Positions 26,939 to 36,414 are shown, numbered from the stretch's first letter. The stretch: DNA of 64,000 nucleotides from UBA5336 sp038526245 (GCA_038526245.1 JBCBGZ010000001.1:1-64000), one strand, 5' to 3'. Made by a program: numbers and translations. The notes: generated by a model not told the origin, from the letters alone.

Positions 26939-27780
26939 GCGACGGCTCTTCAGGAACAGCTCTGCCTGACGATAATGGCGCAGGCGACGAGGTCGATGCA
27001 TCCAGCGCTCCCCTGCTGGAACATTTGGCCGAATTGCGCGTCAGGCTGATCTGGTGTTTCGCCGCGCTGGGCGTTGGCACAATCGCCTGTTTCGCTTTCG
27101 CCAAACACATCTACAATTTTCTGCTCGTCCCACTCGTGAATGTCGCGCAAACCGAGCTTGGCGACACGGACTTCGAGCTGATTTACACCGCGCCTCTAGA
27201 AGTATTCTTCGTCCAGCTCAAACTTTCACTCTTTGCTGGCGTCTTTGTCGCGTTCCCGGTGATGGCGTATCAGATCTACGCCTTTGTGGCCCCAGGTCTC
27301 TACAAAAATGAACGCGGCGCTTTCCTGCCGTTTTTGGTGGCAGCGCCCACGCTGTTCGCCCTTGGCGGAGCGTTTGTCTACTATTTGATGCTGACGCTTC
27401 TATCGCGGTTCGCTTTGGGTTTTGAGCAAGAGGCAGCGGACGGTATCGCGGCTATCCAGCCCCAGATCCGGGTGGCTGAGTATCTATCTCTCGTCATGGC
27501 GTTGATCCTGGCATTCGGCCTGAGCTTCCAACTCCCCGTACTGCTCACGCTCCTGGGGCGCGTTGGATTGGTCAGCGCTGATACGCTCCGCAAGGGACGG
27601 AAGTATGCGATCGTTGGTATTCTGGCTTTTGCCGCCGTTTTCACCCCACCGGATATTGTGTCCCAGATCATGCTGACAGGTCCGGTGTTCCTGCTTTATG
27701 AGGCAAGCATCCTGTGTGTGGCCATGATTGAGCGTGGGCGCGATAAGGAAGAAGACAGTGACGAGACAGAGGCCGCCTGA
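26935..27780 (+). CDS. tatC: Sec-independent translocase subunit TatC
   Basis: A 281-residue six-helix TatC, the signal-peptide receptor. Seen are LLEHLAELRVRLIW near the N-terminus, YQIYAFVAPGLYKNERGAFLPF, and the late FAAVFTPPDIVSQ loop. The start is TTG 26935, overlapping the tatB stop (TTGA), supported by GGAGGG at 26922-26927 seven bases upstream. About 25 extra acidic residues precede the core. Confidence 0.95.
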   Translation: MSDGSSGTALPDDNGAGDEVDASSAPLLEHLAELRVRLIWCFAALGVGTIACFAFAKHIYNFLLVPLVNVAQTELGDTDFELIYTAPLEVFFVQLKLSLFAGVFVAFPVMAYQIYAFVAPGLYKNERGAFLPFLVAAPTLFALGGAFVYYLMLTLLSRFALGFEQEAADGIAAIQPQIRVAEYLSLVMALILAFGLSFQLPVLLTLLGRVGLVSADTLRKGRKYAIVGILAFAAVFTPPDIVSQIMLTGPVFLLYEASILCVAMIERGRDKEEDSDETEAA

Positions 27781-27859
27781 CGCTCTGCCGTTTTGCGTTC
27801 AGCTACGGTCAATCTTCGATCCTTAATTTGCCTTCATCGTCTGATTCAAGGTGTCGGCT

Positions 27860-28576
27860 ATGTGGATTGCTCTCGTTGCACCTTTGCTGGTCACCAGTGA
27901 CTCAGGCCCGCTGAGCGATGCGCTCTTAGCTGCGGACGCGCCCGACACGCTCCGGGCTGCATTTACAGTTGAGATTACGGCGGGTGACGCGTTCCGGGTT
28001 TATCGGTTTGATCCGCGCGAGCCCGAACGATCGCGCTGGAGTCTGCTGAAAGAGCAGGGTGAGAACAGCGAGATCGACGATATCGGAGCGGCTTGGGGCG
28101 CCGAAGCCGCCCCCGATGGCCGTTTATTCCCAGATGATCTGGGCAGCTCATTTTCAGGCACCGTCCAAGCCGATGTGTTCGATACTGCCTGGCGTGTGCG
28201 CATCGTACACCGGCCGACGTTTCATGAAGACCCTCTGGACGTCTGGGCGGCGCAACATCTGGAGTCATCAGCTTGGCTCGATTCGCAATCAGGCCACTTC
28301 CTCCGCCTCGATCACACGCTTCCGCGCCCGGTTACCGGTCCGCGCGGTGTTCGTGTCATGCGATACAATCAGTCCTATTTTCTGGAACGGGACCCTGAAT
28401 TCGGTGTGAGTTTCATCACAGCCATTTCCATCGATCTCGAAGCGCGGGCGGGCTTTCGCATGGTTCAAAGGGCCTACGAGGTTCGAATTCTGTCGGCCGA
28501 ACTGTTTTTCGCTTCGATTGCAGATGAGACTGCATTCTTAGAAGCACGCGGAAAATCTGTGCAAGGCGGCGGCTGA
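27860..28576 (+). CDS. hypothetical exported protein
   Basis: A 238-residue protein I do not recognise. A short hydrophobic start (MWIALVAPLLVTSDSG) may be a signal peptide. The rest is rich in aromatic residues and beta-type patterns (AFTVEITAGDAFRVYRFDP, YNQSYFLERDPEFGVSFITAIS), loosely like an outer-membrane lipoprotein-carrier fold, but I cannot support that. ATG 27860 has AAGG nine bases upstream; GTG 27851 is the alternative. It lies between tatC and a DUF1489 gene on the same strand. Confidence 0.6.
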   Translation: MWIALVAPLLVTSDSGPLSDALLAADAPDTLRAAFTVEITAGDAFRVYRFDPREPERSRWSLLKEQGENSEIDDIGAAWGAEAAPDGRLFPDDLGSSFSGTVQADVFDTAWRVRIVHRPTFHEDPLDVWAAQHLESSAWLDSQSGHFLRLDHTLPRPVTGPRGVRVMRYNQSYFLERDPEFGVSFITAISIDLEARAGFRMVQRAYEVRILSAELFFASIADETAFLEARGKSVQGGG

Positions 28577-28625
28577 AACGCTCGGGGGCATTGGGCAGCG
28601 CAGCTTTCAAAGCTACAGTCAGACC

Positions 28626-29042
28626 ATGGCGATTCACATGATTAAACTGTGCGTAGGGGCTGAAACCGTTGCCGACCTCGAAGCCTGGCAAAAACGGTTG
28701 CTTCAGACCTATCCGAAACCGGTGCACCACACGCGTATGTCGCCGAAACGGAAAGAGGAAATCCTTGCGGGTGGCTCGATGTATTGGGTGATCAAGAAAA
28801 TGATCCGGGTGCGCCAACGCATTATCGACATTCGAACGGTCGATGATCGGGCTGGCAAACCCCTCTGCGAACTCGTCTTCGACCCTGAGTTGATCCCTGT
28901 CATGCCGCGGCGCAAACGTCCTTTCCAGGGCTGGCGATACCTGACTGTGGGCGATGCTCCGCAGGATGTGGAACCGGGACACAAGGCATCTGATGTGCCC
29001 CTTGGTCTAGACGAAGCGCTTAAGGACGCGATGGTCTGGTAG
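28626..29042 (+). CDS. DUF1489 family protein
   Basis: A 138-residue cytoplasmic protein of DUF1489, a family mostly confined to alphaproteobacteria and of unknown function. Typical are HMIKLCVGAETVADLEAWQ, THTRMSPKR-like HHTRMSPKR, GGSMYWVIKKMIRVRQRI and PFQGWRYL. It is convergent with panC, eight bases between the ends. Confidence 0.85.
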   Translation: MAIHMIKLCVGAETVADLEAWQKRLLQTYPKPVHHTRMSPKRKEEILAGGSMYWVIKKMIRVRQRIIDIRTVDDRAGKPLCELVFDPELIPVMPRRKRPFQGWRYLTVGDAPQDVEPGHKASDVPLGLDEALKDAMVW

Positions 29043-29050
29043 GCGCTTGC

Positions 29051-29923
29051 CTAAAGTGCGAGGGGAAGATTGTCGATGAGTCGGGTCTTGCCCAGCCAGG
29101 CAGCGCCGAGCAAACGCGCTTCAGAAGGCCATTTTGCTGGATCCTCGTTGAGTGCTTCGAGCGTTTCAGGGTCAACGGCGCTCACATAGTCTACCGATGT
29201 GAATCCGGCGCTTTCAATCGTTTCCACCGCAGAGGACAGGATTGACTCAAGGGCTGCGCCTTTCTCCTCAATCTGGTGTCTTGCATCGTTCAAAGCGGCA
29301 TAGAGCGCATTGGCGCGCTGACGCTCGTCGCTGGAGAGGTAAGCGTTGCGGGAAGAGTGGGCGAGGCCGTCTGGTTCGCGCAGCGTTGGCGCACCAACAA
29401 TTTCGATACTGAACCCCAGATCCTTCACCATGCGCTTTATGATCTGGAGTTGCTGGTAGTCTTTCTCGCCAAAGACAGCGACGTCCGGCCGGACATGGAG
29501 AAAGAGTCGGGCCACCACGGTTGTGACACCATAGAAGAAGTGTGGGCGATACACCCCGTCCAGCAAGTCTGACAGGCCGGGCACTCGTACTTCGGTCTTG
29601 CTTCCGGCTGGGTAAAGCTCATCAGCGTCGGGGATATAGGCGATGTCACACCCAGCGGATTCGAGCTTTTCAAGGTCACTGTCTTCCGTTCTAGGGTAGG
29701 ATTCGAAGTCCTCTCCAGGGGCGAACTGGGTGGGATTAACAAAGATGCTTGCAACGGAAACATCCGCACGCTGACGCGATTGGGCGATTAACGAGAGATG
29801 ACCATTGTGTAAGGCTCCCATGGTCGGAACGAAGCCAACGGACCGTCCTGTGTAGTGTTTACTGCACAAGACGCCTCGAAGTTCGGTCAGTTTGCGCACA
29901 ACTGTCAGGGGATTTTTTGCCAT
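29051..29923 (-). CDS. panC: pantothenate synthetase (pantoate-beta-alanine ligase)
   Basis: A 290-residue enzyme that joins pantoate and beta-alanine with ATP in coenzyme A synthesis. Motifs: FVPTMGALHNGHLSLI, VFGEKDYQQLQIIKRMV and SSRNAYLS (KMSKS-like). In the pantoate/beta-alanine region it has RPHFFYGVTTVV rather than the commoner RPGHF form, as I recall for other alphaproteobacteria. ATG 29923 has only a weak ribosome-binding site. It is divergent from the gene at 29989; panC next to mipZ is known in Caulobacter. Confidence 0.94.
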   Translation of the reverse strand: MAKNPLTVVRKLTELRGVLCSKHYTGRSVGFVPTMGALHNGHLSLIAQSRQRADVSVASIFVNPTQFAPGEDFESYPRTEDSDLEKLESAGCDIAYIPDADELYPAGSKTEVRVPGLSDLLDGVYRPHFFYGVTTVVARLFLHVRPDVAVFGEKDYQQLQIIKRMVKDLGFSIEIVGAPTLREPDGLAHSSRNAYLSSDERQRANALYAALNDARHQIEEKGAALESILSSAVETIESAGFTSVDYVSAVDPETLEALNEDPAKWPSEARLLGAAWLGKTRLIDNLPLAL

Positions 29924-29988
29924 TGGATTCTCTGGGAGTTTGGATATTGTGAAACCACTTATTAACCCGCATTGGGGAAGTTGTACTC

Positions 29989-30474
29989 ATGGCTTATCGC
30001 ATTCTTCACGCACTCAAACGTTTCGCTGTCCAAGCCGCCGTTCGCGGTTTGCCGGTAAGCAAATTCGATCCTGCTGCGCCTTCGCCGCGAATTCGATCAT
30101 TTGAGGGCGCGGTAAGCAGTGTCCAACTCGACGATTTCCTCTTCGATCCGCTCGTTTCGAGTGTGAAGTCGACCGCCGATCTGCTTGGCGGGGAATTGTC
30201 CCGGGTTTCTGGCAAAATGGGCGAGTTGCGGCAATTGCTTGCAGATCTCGCGCGCATTGAGCCTGTGGGTGCTGTGGAAGTGAATGCGGTTGCTGCCCAG
30301 AATTTCCGCTGGTCTGAAGACATCTTGTTCGATGGTGATGCATTTGATGTGCCCGCACGTCCGGTGCTTGCTCTGGAAACCGAAGACGGTTTCCTTTTCG
30401 ACGAGAGCGAGGCGCCGTTGCCGAGTTGGCAGGTCCTTCGTGAGTCTGAGGTGAGCGGGTTCCAACACGCGTAA
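29989..30474 (+). CDS. hypothetical protein upstream of mipZ
   Basis: A 161-residue protein I do not recognise. It has no signal peptide or membrane segment. A basic, helical N-terminus (YRILHALKRFAVQAAVRG) is followed by an acidic C-terminal half (DILFDGDAFDV, DGFLFDESEAPLP). It shares the 65-base divergent region with panC and precedes mipZ by 40 bases on the same strand, so a role with MipZ is possible but unsupported. Confidence 0.6.
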   Translation: MAYRILHALKRFAVQAAVRGLPVSKFDPAAPSPRIRSFEGAVSSVQLDDFLFDPLVSSVKSTADLLGGELSRVSGKMGELRQLLADLARIEPVGAVEVNAVAAQNFRWSEDILFDGDAFDVPARPVLALETEDGFLFDESEAPLPSWQVLRESEVSGFQHA

Positions 30475-30514
30475 CTGCGCGCTCCCAGGGCGTGCGATCA
30501 TGGGAGTAGTGTGA

Positions 30515-31405
30515 GTGCCGCCCGAAGGTTTTTCGCCGATAGTGTCATCCGGCAGTTCAGAAGTCGTTGAGCAGGCAAGCAAGCCTGCTCGCGTTATTGT
30601 TGTCGGCAATGAGAAGGGCGGGGCTGGCAAATCCACGGTCGCGATGCACCTCACAGTCGCTTTGATGCGTATGGGTGCCCGTGTTGGGATTGTGGATCTG
30701 GATGTCCGACAACGCACGCTCACCCGTTATATGGAAAACAGGCATCGTTGGGGCCAATCAACGGGCTCGTCGCTTCCGCTGCCAGAGATTATTCGCGTCG
30801 ATGCAAGTGATGCCCGTGACTTGAACCAGGCTGAGCTTGAAGAAACGCGTCGGCTTGAGAGCAGTCTCGCCCGGTTGCGATCGACATGTGACTTTGTCGT
30901 TGTGGATGCGCCCGGCGGAGACACGTTTTTGTCCCGGCTGGCCCATGTCCATGCGGACACGCTGATCACGCCGCTCAACGATAGTTTCGTGGACTTCGAC
31001 CTGCTTGGCGACGTGAACCCGCAGACGCTGGAAGTCATTCGCCCGAGCTTTTACTCTGAAATGGTCTGGAATTGCCGGAAAGAGAAGGCGCGCGCATCGC
31101 GTTCGCCCATTGACTGGATTGTGATGCGCAACCGCATGTCGCCTCTTGAGGCGCGGAACAAACAGAAAGTTGGGCAGGCTCTTGAAAAGCTGGCGAGGCG
31201 GATCGGTTTTCGTCTGGCGCCGGGTCTGTCTGAGCGCGTTATTTATCGCGAGCTGTTTCCAGCCGGGCTCACCCTGCTCGATCTGACCGAACGTGGATCG
31301 AATATCTCGTTCACGATGAGCCACGTGGCAGCGCGTCAGGAGATGCGGGATCTTCTTATCATCCTGCAGCTTCCCGAGCTTCAAGGGCGCGAAATTTCAT
31401 TCTAG
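30515..31405 (+). CDS. mipZ: division-site placement ATPase MipZ
   Basis: A 296-residue ParA/MinD-type ATPase that forms a gradient from the chromosome poles with ParB and inhibits FtsZ away from midcell. The deviant Walker A KGGAGKST is at 34-41, VGIVDLDVRQRT is the switch region and VVVDAPGGDTFLSR the Walker B region. The GTG start has GGGAG eight bases upstream; the first about 25 residues extend beyond other MipZ proteins. Its presence supports a Caulobacter-like cell cycle. It is convergent with the carboxypeptidase gene. Confidence 0.93.
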   Translation: MPPEGFSPIVSSGSSEVVEQASKPARVIVVGNEKGGAGKSTVAMHLTVALMRMGARVGIVDLDVRQRTLTRYMENRHRWGQSTGSSLPLPEIIRVDASDARDLNQAELEETRRLESSLARLRSTCDFVVVDAPGGDTFLSRLAHVHADTLITPLNDSFVDFDLLGDVNPQTLEVIRPSFYSEMVWNCRKEKARASRSPIDWIVMRNRMSPLEARNKQKVGQALEKLARRIGFRLAPGLSERVIYRELFPAGLTLLDLTERGSNISFTMSHVAARQEMRDLLIILQLPELQGREISF

Positions 31406-31503
31406 CGAACTGGTCGGGTGTTGATTGCCTTAAGCCGTTCCCTCTTGAGGGCGGCGGCTGGAGGTATGACGCCTACTGAATAAATCAGCGCATTATCTGG
31501 GAC

Positions 31504-32457
31504 TTACTGTGTGTCGCCTTCGCCCATTGGGAAGGGTTGGCCGTTCAGCGTTGGCATGGCGGCAGCGTTCGGGTCGACAGGCTGCCTTACGCTTTCAAAT
31601 GCGATATGGGTGCGGATTGCGCCATCCGTGGCTGGCGGTGTCGTGAAGCTCAGATAGGCTGCTTCAATCAGTTCCGCGACGTGCGCGTTGCGCGCCCGTG
31701 ATGTGCGCCCGCCCAGCATAATTGTGATGACCCGAGTGTCGCCGCGAACGGCCGAAGCCATGAGATTGTAACCAGACGCGCGCGTGTAGCCGGTTTTGAG
31801 GCCGTCGACGCCGTCCACTGTGCCGAGAAGCTCGTTGTGGTTTTTGTAGGTGCGGGTTCCCCACCGAAACTCTGTTGTGGAGAAGTAGTGATAGTAGTTC
31901 GCATGTTCTTCCATAATCGCCTCGGCAAGAAGTGCCATATCGCGCGCGGTCGAGACTTGGCGCGAGTCGGGGAGGCCCGATGCATTGAAGAAATTCGTGT
32001 TGGCCATGCCCAGGCCGCGGGCTTTCGCGGTCATCAGCGCGGCGAAGCGCTCCTCGGTGCCGCCAATGTGTTCGGCGACGACAACGGCCACATCGTTCGC
32101 AGACTTTGTGATTAGGGCGTGGATTGCATCATGGACTGAAATCGTATCGCCAGTTTTAAGGCGGAGGTTTGAGGGGGGCTGGGACGCCGCAGTCCGGGAC
32201 ACGGTCATCATCGTAGACGACGATACGCGGCCAGCTTCCAGTTCATCGAACAGCATGTAAAGCGTCATGACTTTTGTCAGGGATGCTGGATAACGCGCGG
32301 CATCGGCGTGGCGCGCATGCAGGACGGTGTCAGTACTGGCATCGATGACGATGGACGCATAACGCTCGGCAGCTGCGGGGACGGCCGAAGCGCCCGAAGC
32401 AGTAATAATCGCAGCCAGGAACAGCTTTTTCACGGATATAGCCGAGGACACGCTCAT
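31504..32457 (-). CDS. D-alanyl-D-alanine carboxypeptidase (PBP5/6 family)
   Basis: A 317-residue low-molecular-weight penicillin-binding protein that trims the terminal D-Ala of peptidoglycan stems. Signal peptide about residues 1-30; active-site motifs S59-LTK (PASLTKVMT), S119-AN (KSANDVAV) and K221-TG (DGLKTGYT). The C-terminal PBP5 stalk domain is short. ATG 32457 has GGAG nine bases upstream and starts the signal peptide; the longer frame begins with TTG. A CtrA-like sequence lies upstream at 32530-32544. Confidence 0.92.
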   Translation of the reverse strand: MSVSSAISVKKLFLAAIITASGASAVPAAAERYASIVIDASTDTVLHARHADAARYPASLTKVMTLYMLFDELEAGRVSSSTMMTVSRTAASQPPSNLRLKTGDTISVHDAIHALITKSANDVAVVVAEHIGGTEERFAALMTAKARGLGMANTNFFNASGLPDSRQVSTARDMALLAEAIMEEHANYYHYFSTTEFRWGTRTYKNHNELLGTVDGVDGLKTGYTRASGYNLMASAVRGDTRVITIMLGGRTSRARNAHVAELIEAAYLSFTTPPATDGAIRTHIAFESVRQPVDPNAAAMPTLNGQPFPMGEGDTQ

Positions 32458-32529
32458 TCTGCCTAGCTCCTTCAAGCAATGTGCAAACAGCCTACTCCCC
32501 GGCTGTGAGACTAGATTTCACCAAACCTG

Positions 32530-32544
32530 TTGACCAGTCGTTAA
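32530..32544. promoter_or_regulatory. possible CtrA-type site (TTGA-N7-TTAA)
   Basis: TTGA at 32530-32533 and TTAA at 32541-32544 are separated by seven bases, one mismatch from the TTAA-N7-TTAA CtrA consensus. It lies between the divergent carboxypeptidase and phasin genes. Such short motifs arise by chance. Confidence 0.2.
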
Positions 32545-32604
32545 GGTCAGGAGCGCGCACCAGATTTCGTTAAAAATCGAAAATGTTGCGCCGCACAAAA
32601 ATTC

Positions 32605-32633
32605 TTGCAATTGCGAAAAGCCTGTGCTAGTCA
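32605..32633 (+). promoter_or_regulatory. possible promoter of the phasin gene
   Basis: TTGCAA at 32605-32610 and TAGTCA at 32628-32633 have a 17-base spacer and lie about 58 bases before the phasin start. The -10 element is poor, so the call is tentative. Confidence 0.3.
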
Positions 32634-32690
32634 TCCACCATCGAAGCAAAACCTCTGCCAACAAACTTTAGAGTGAAAGCGTTAAGTCCC

Positions 32691-33116
32691 ATGGCCAAAG
32701 CCCAAAAAACCGCCACGCCGTTCGAAATGATGACGCCAGAAACTGTCCGCGAGAACATGGATCGTTTCATGAGCCTTGCCGGCGAAATGACCGAACTGTC
32801 CCGCGAAGGCCTCACGGCTGCGACCGCAAGCGCCCAAGCCTCCGCCAAGGGCGCCCAGGAAATCAACACGAAGGCTCTGTCCTTTTTCCAGGAGTCCATG
32901 GCAACGGGCATGGAAGCTTCCAAGACCGTTGGCGCGGCCAAGTCTCTGCAGGAAGCCATGGAACTCCAGGCAACCTTTGCAAAGACGGCTTTTGATACCT
33001 GCATGAAGCAGTTCGGTGAGATGGCGACCCTCTACGCCTCCACGATGAAAGAAGCCAGTGCACCTCTGAACGCCCACGCTGGAACCATGGTTGAAAAACT
33101 CCAGTTCGTGAAGTAA
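32691..33116 (+). CDS. phasin family protein
   Basis: A 141-residue, largely helical phasin, expected to coat polyhydroxyalkanoate granules or act as an abundant stress protein. The run from ENMDRFMSLAGEMTELSREGL through ASKTVGAAKSLQEAMELQATFAKTAFD is typical. ATG 32691 is chosen over GTG 32673 because the family proteins begin close to the Phe-rich N-terminus. A strong terminator follows, indicating a single-gene message. No PHA synthase gene is in the window. Confidence 0.85.
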   Translation: MAKAQKTATPFEMMTPETVRENMDRFMSLAGEMTELSREGLTAATASAQASAKGAQEINTKALSFFQESMATGMEASKTVGAAKSLQEAMELQATFAKTAFDTCMKQFGEMATLYASTMKEASAPLNAHAGTMVEKLQFVK

Positions 33117-33147
33117 ACAGCGCTCAGTAGAGTATGCGTATTGTAGG

Positions 33148-33176
33148 AAGCCGACCTCTGATTGAGGTCGGCTTTT
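33148..33176 (+). terminator. intrinsic terminator of the phasin gene
   Basis: An 11-bp perfect stem (33148-33158 with 33164-33174), loop TGATT, then a TTTT run. Confidence 0.88.
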
Positions 33177-33201
33177 CCGTATTCGGAACAGGGGCGATCA
33201 A

Positions 33202-33624
33202 TTGGACTTTCTAAGATTTGAGTCGCTTGAACGCCCCAGTTCGCCCAACACGTATTTGATGGCGCCGGAGTCACTTTGCGAAAAGGTCGAACCGGATGCG
33301 GTATCGCCAGAGTTTACGCAGAGCGCGCGGGATTTGTTCGCTATTGTCTCGCGCCTCGTACGCGGTGATCGGTCGTTTATCCAGATTGATGAGGACCGCG
33401 AGGGTTTGCGGATCCGCTTTGTCGCGGTCACTTCGATCCTGCGGTTCAAAGATGATGTGGACATTCAGGTGCTGCCCAACTCTGCCGATGGCAGTGCCAA
33501 AGCGCCGGGCAGCACGCTGGCAGTCTATTCGCGTTCGCGCGTCGGCTACTCAGATATGGGCGCAAATGCCAAGCGTGTTGGCGCTCTGATGAAAAAACTC
33601 TCGGGTGCGACCCACACGCCTTGA
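33202..33624 (+). CDS. DUF1499 family protein
   Basis: A 140-residue DUF1499 protein (function unknown). The start is TTG 33202 with AGGGG eight bases upstream; the family N-terminus around RPSSPNTYLMAPES falls just after it, so a later ATG would cut into the domain. SRSRVGYSDMGANAKRV near the C-terminus is diagnostic. No signal peptide is seen. Confidence 0.8.
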   Translation: MDFLRFESLERPSSPNTYLMAPESLCEKVEPDAVSPEFTQSARDLFAIVSRLVRGDRSFIQIDEDREGLRIRFVAVTSILRFKDDVDIQVLPNSADGSAKAPGSTLAVYSRSRVGYSDMGANAKRVGALMKKLSGATHTP

Positions 33625-33710
33625 TTCCCGTCCGCGAGAAGGTCAGGCTTCCGATATGAAGGAAGCGACCTATCTACGGACTCATGCATCTCAAGCGCCC
33701 CCAAATTTCC

Positions 33711-34055
33711 ATGAGCGATCCAGATCAACCTGGCCCTCCCGATGATGATGGAGGCGATGGCAAAATTGGTATCGCCACCCGAACACGGGTGCGCACCAAG
33801 AAGCCTTCGCTGTATCGCGTCATGCTGCTCAACGACGACTACACTCCCATGGAGTTTGTCGTCTTCGTCCTCGAACGGTTTTTCAACAAAAGCCGCGAGG
33901 AGGCGACCCGCATTATGCTCCATGTGCACCAAAAGGGTGTCGGACTGTGCGGAGTGTACACATATGAAGTGGCAGAAACGAAAGTGGCCCAGGTGTTGGA
34001 CATGGCCCAGCGCAACCAACACCCTTTGCAATGCATCATGGAAAAAGACGATTAG
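33711..34055 (+). CDS. clpS: ATP-dependent Clp protease adaptor ClpS
   Basis: A 114-residue N-end-rule adaptor that delivers substrates to ClpAP. The core has SLYRVMLLNDDYTPMEFVVFVLERFF (binding-pocket Asn-Asp) and IMLHVHQKGVGLCGVYTYEVAETK. A disordered acidic N-terminus precedes it. I chose ATG 33711; ATG 33684 adds nine residues, and neither has a good ribosome-binding site. clpA follows after 12 bases. Confidence 0.93.
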   Translation: MSDPDQPGPPDDDGGDGKIGIATRTRVRTKKPSLYRVMLLNDDYTPMEFVVFVLERFFNKSREEATRIMLHVHQKGVGLCGVYTYEVAETKVAQVLDMAQRNQHPLQCIMEKDD

Positions 34056-34067
34056 AGGAACGATATT

Positions 34068-36386
34068 TTGCCCAGCCTGACCCCCTCCCTTGAAACGGCC
34101 CTCGAAAACGCTCTGACCTTCGCTTCAGAGCGCGACCACGAATACGCGACCCTCGAACACCTCCTCTTGGCCCTGGTTGAAGATGAGGACGCCGCCGAGG
34201 TTATGGCGGCCTGCAAGGTAGACCTTGGCAAACTTGGCGAGGACCTGACCCATTACCTGGACTCGGAGTTGTCGAGCCTCATTGCTGAAGAAAATGAGGG
34301 CCGCGTTCAGCCGACAGCGGCGTTCCAGCGCGTGGTCCAGCGCGCGATCCTGCACGTTGAAAGCTCAGGGCGCGACGAGGTGACCGGCGCAAATGTGCTG
34401 ATCTCCATCTTCTCCGAGCGTGAAAGCCATGCGGCGTTCTTCCTGCAAGAGCAGGACATGACCCGCTACGATGCGGTGAACTATGTCTCCCATGGCGTCG
34501 CGAAGAAGCCAGGCGCATCGCGCAACCAGACGCCGCGCGGCACCGAGGCAAATGAAGACGGCAACGTGAAGTCTGGCCACGAGGCGCTGGACGCCTATTG
34601 CGTCAACCTTAATGAGAAAGCCCGGGCCGGAAAAATAGATCCGCTGATCGGCCGCGGAATGGAGATCGAGCGCTGCATCGAGATCCTTTGCCGGCGCAAC
34701 AAAAACAATCCCATTCTGGTCGGTGATCCTGGTGTCGGAAAGACAGCGATTGCTGAAGGGCTGGCCAAGAAAATCGTTGATGGCGAAGTGCCCGGCATTC
34801 TGGAAGAAGCCGAGATTTTCTCGCTCGACATGGGGTCACTGCTCGCGGGGACCCGTTATCGCGGTGACTTCGAAGAACGCCTGAAGTCGGTGATGAAAGA
34901 GATGGAGGACCTCGAAAAGGGGATCCTGTTCATTGATGAGATTCACACGGTTATTGGTGCAGGCGCCACATCTGGTGGCGCCATGGACGCCTCAAACCTG
35001 CTTAAGCCTGCCTTGCAGAATGGTGAGCTGCGGTGCATGGGATCGACCACCTTCAAGGAATACAAGCAGCACTTCGAAAAGGACCGGGCGCTCAGCCGTC
35101 GCTTCCGCAAGATTGATGTGGTTGAGCCTTCGGTGCCTGATGCGGTGAAGATCCTGACCGGCCTGAAGTCGAAGTTCGAAGAATTCCACGGACTGCGCTA
35201 CACCAATGAGGCCATCCGAACCGCTGTTGAACTTTCGGACCGGTATCTCACGGATCGCAAGCTGCCGGACAAGGCCATCGATGTGATCGATGAGGCGGGC
35301 GCGAGCCAATGGCTGAAACCCGAATCGAAGCGTCGAAAGGTCGTTGGTGTGAAAGACATCGAAGCCATCGTTGCCAAGATCGCCCGCATTCCCCCGAAGC
35401 AGGTCACCAAGGATGATGCCGCTCAGCTGAAATCCCTGGAAGTGGACCTCAAGCGGGTCGTGTTCGGGCAGGACGAAGCCATCGAAGCGCTCTCAGCAGC
35501 CATCAAGATGGCACGGGCTGGTCTTCGTGAGCCCAACAAACCCATTGGCTCATACCTGTTCACCGGACCGACCGGCGTCGGCAAGACGGAGGTGGCCAAG
35601 CAGCTCGCTTCGATCCTCGGCGTGGAGATGCTGCGGTTCGACATGTCGGAATACATGGAACGCCACACGGTCAGCCGCCTGATTGGCGCGCCTCCGGGCT
35701 ATGTTGGCTATGATCAGGGCGGCTTGCTGACCGATGGCGTTGATCAGCACCCCCATTGTGTGTTGCTGCTCGATGAGATCGAGAAGGCGCACCAGGACCT
35801 CTACAACATTCTCCTGCAGGTCATGGACAATGGTACGCTCACCGATGCTAACGGGCGCAAGGTCGACTTCCGCAATGTGATCGTCATCATGACGACCAAT
35901 GCCGGCGCGTCCGATGCGGCGAAGAACTCAATCGGCTTTGGCGCGGGCAAGAAGGATGATGAGCAGGAAGAGGCCCTGAAACGTCTCTTCACGCCGGAGT
36001 TCCGCAACCGTCTGGATGCTACGGTCATGTTTGGGGCACTTTCGCCTGAAGTGATCCAGCGCGTGGTGGAGAAATTCGTTCTGCAGCTCGAGATCCAGTT
36101 GTCGGACCGCAATGTCACCATCTCGATTACGGACAAAGCGAAAGACTGGCTCGCTGAGCGTGGCTTTGACAGTGAAATGGGTGCGCGGCCGTTGGCTCGG
36201 ACCATTCAGGAACACGTCAAAAAGCCGATGGCGGAAGAGTTGCTCTTCGGCAAGCTGGCCAAGGGCGGCGAAGTGAAGATCGATGTGGCGCGGAAAGACA
36301 GCAAGAAGCTGAAATTCACCTACATCGAGGCAAAGCCAAAGAAGTCAGGCAAGAAGTCTCCGGAAGACTCCGCCGAGACCGTATAG
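34068..36386 (+). CDS. clpA: ATP-dependent Clp protease ATPase subunit ClpA
   Basis: A 772-residue unfoldase that feeds proteins to ClpP. N-terminal repeat domain (LETALENALTFASERDHEYATLEHLLLAL), first AAA module with GDPGVGKTAIAEGLA and LFIDEIHTVIGAG, second module with GPTGVGKTEVAKQL and LLLDEIEKAHQD, and no ClpB-type middle domain. The TTG 34068 start has GAGGA eight bases upstream and gives the normal N-terminus. Co-transcribed with clpS; a bidirectional terminator follows. clpP is not in the window. Confidence 0.96.
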   Translation: MPSLTPSLETALENALTFASERDHEYATLEHLLLALVEDEDAAEVMAACKVDLGKLGEDLTHYLDSELSSLIAEENEGRVQPTAAFQRVVQRAILHVESSGRDEVTGANVLISIFSERESHAAFFLQEQDMTRYDAVNYVSHGVAKKPGASRNQTPRGTEANEDGNVKSGHEALDAYCVNLNEKARAGKIDPLIGRGMEIERCIEILCRRNKNNPILVGDPGVGKTAIAEGLAKKIVDGEVPGILEEAEIFSLDMGSLLAGTRYRGDFEERLKSVMKEMEDLEKGILFIDEIHTVIGAGATSGGAMDASNLLKPALQNGELRCMGSTTFKEYKQHFEKDRALSRRFRKIDVVEPSVPDAVKILTGLKSKFEEFHGLRYTNEAIRTAVELSDRYLTDRKLPDKAIDVIDEAGASQWLKPESKRRKVVGVKDIEAIVAKIARIPPKQVTKDDAAQLKSLEVDLKRVVFGQDEAIEALSAAIKMARAGLREPNKPIGSYLFTGPTGVGKTEVAKQLASILGVEMLRFDMSEYMERHTVSRLIGAPPGYVGYDQGGLLTDGVDQHPHCVLLLDEIEKAHQDLYNILLQVMDNGTLTDANGRKVDFRNVIVIMTTNAGASDAAKNSIGFGAGKKDDEQEEALKRLFTPEFRNRLDATVMFGALSPEVIQRVVEKFVLQLEIQLSDRNVTISITDKAKDWLAERGFDSEMGARPLARTIQEHVKKPMAEELLFGKLAKGGEVKIDVARKDSKKLKFTYIEAKPKKSGKKSPEDSAETV

Positions 36387-36414
36387 GCGTAGCTTAAGCT
36401 GCCAAGTCCTAAAA

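Noticed and set aside
27851..27859. GTG 27851 as start of the hypothetical exported protein
   Set aside because: AAGG lies directly against it, while ATG 27860 is at a proper distance.
31433..31459. Inverted repeat AGCCG/CCCTC...GAGGG/CGGCT between mipZ and the carboxypeptidase gene as terminator
   Set aside because: The stem is interrupted and no T-run follows on either strand.
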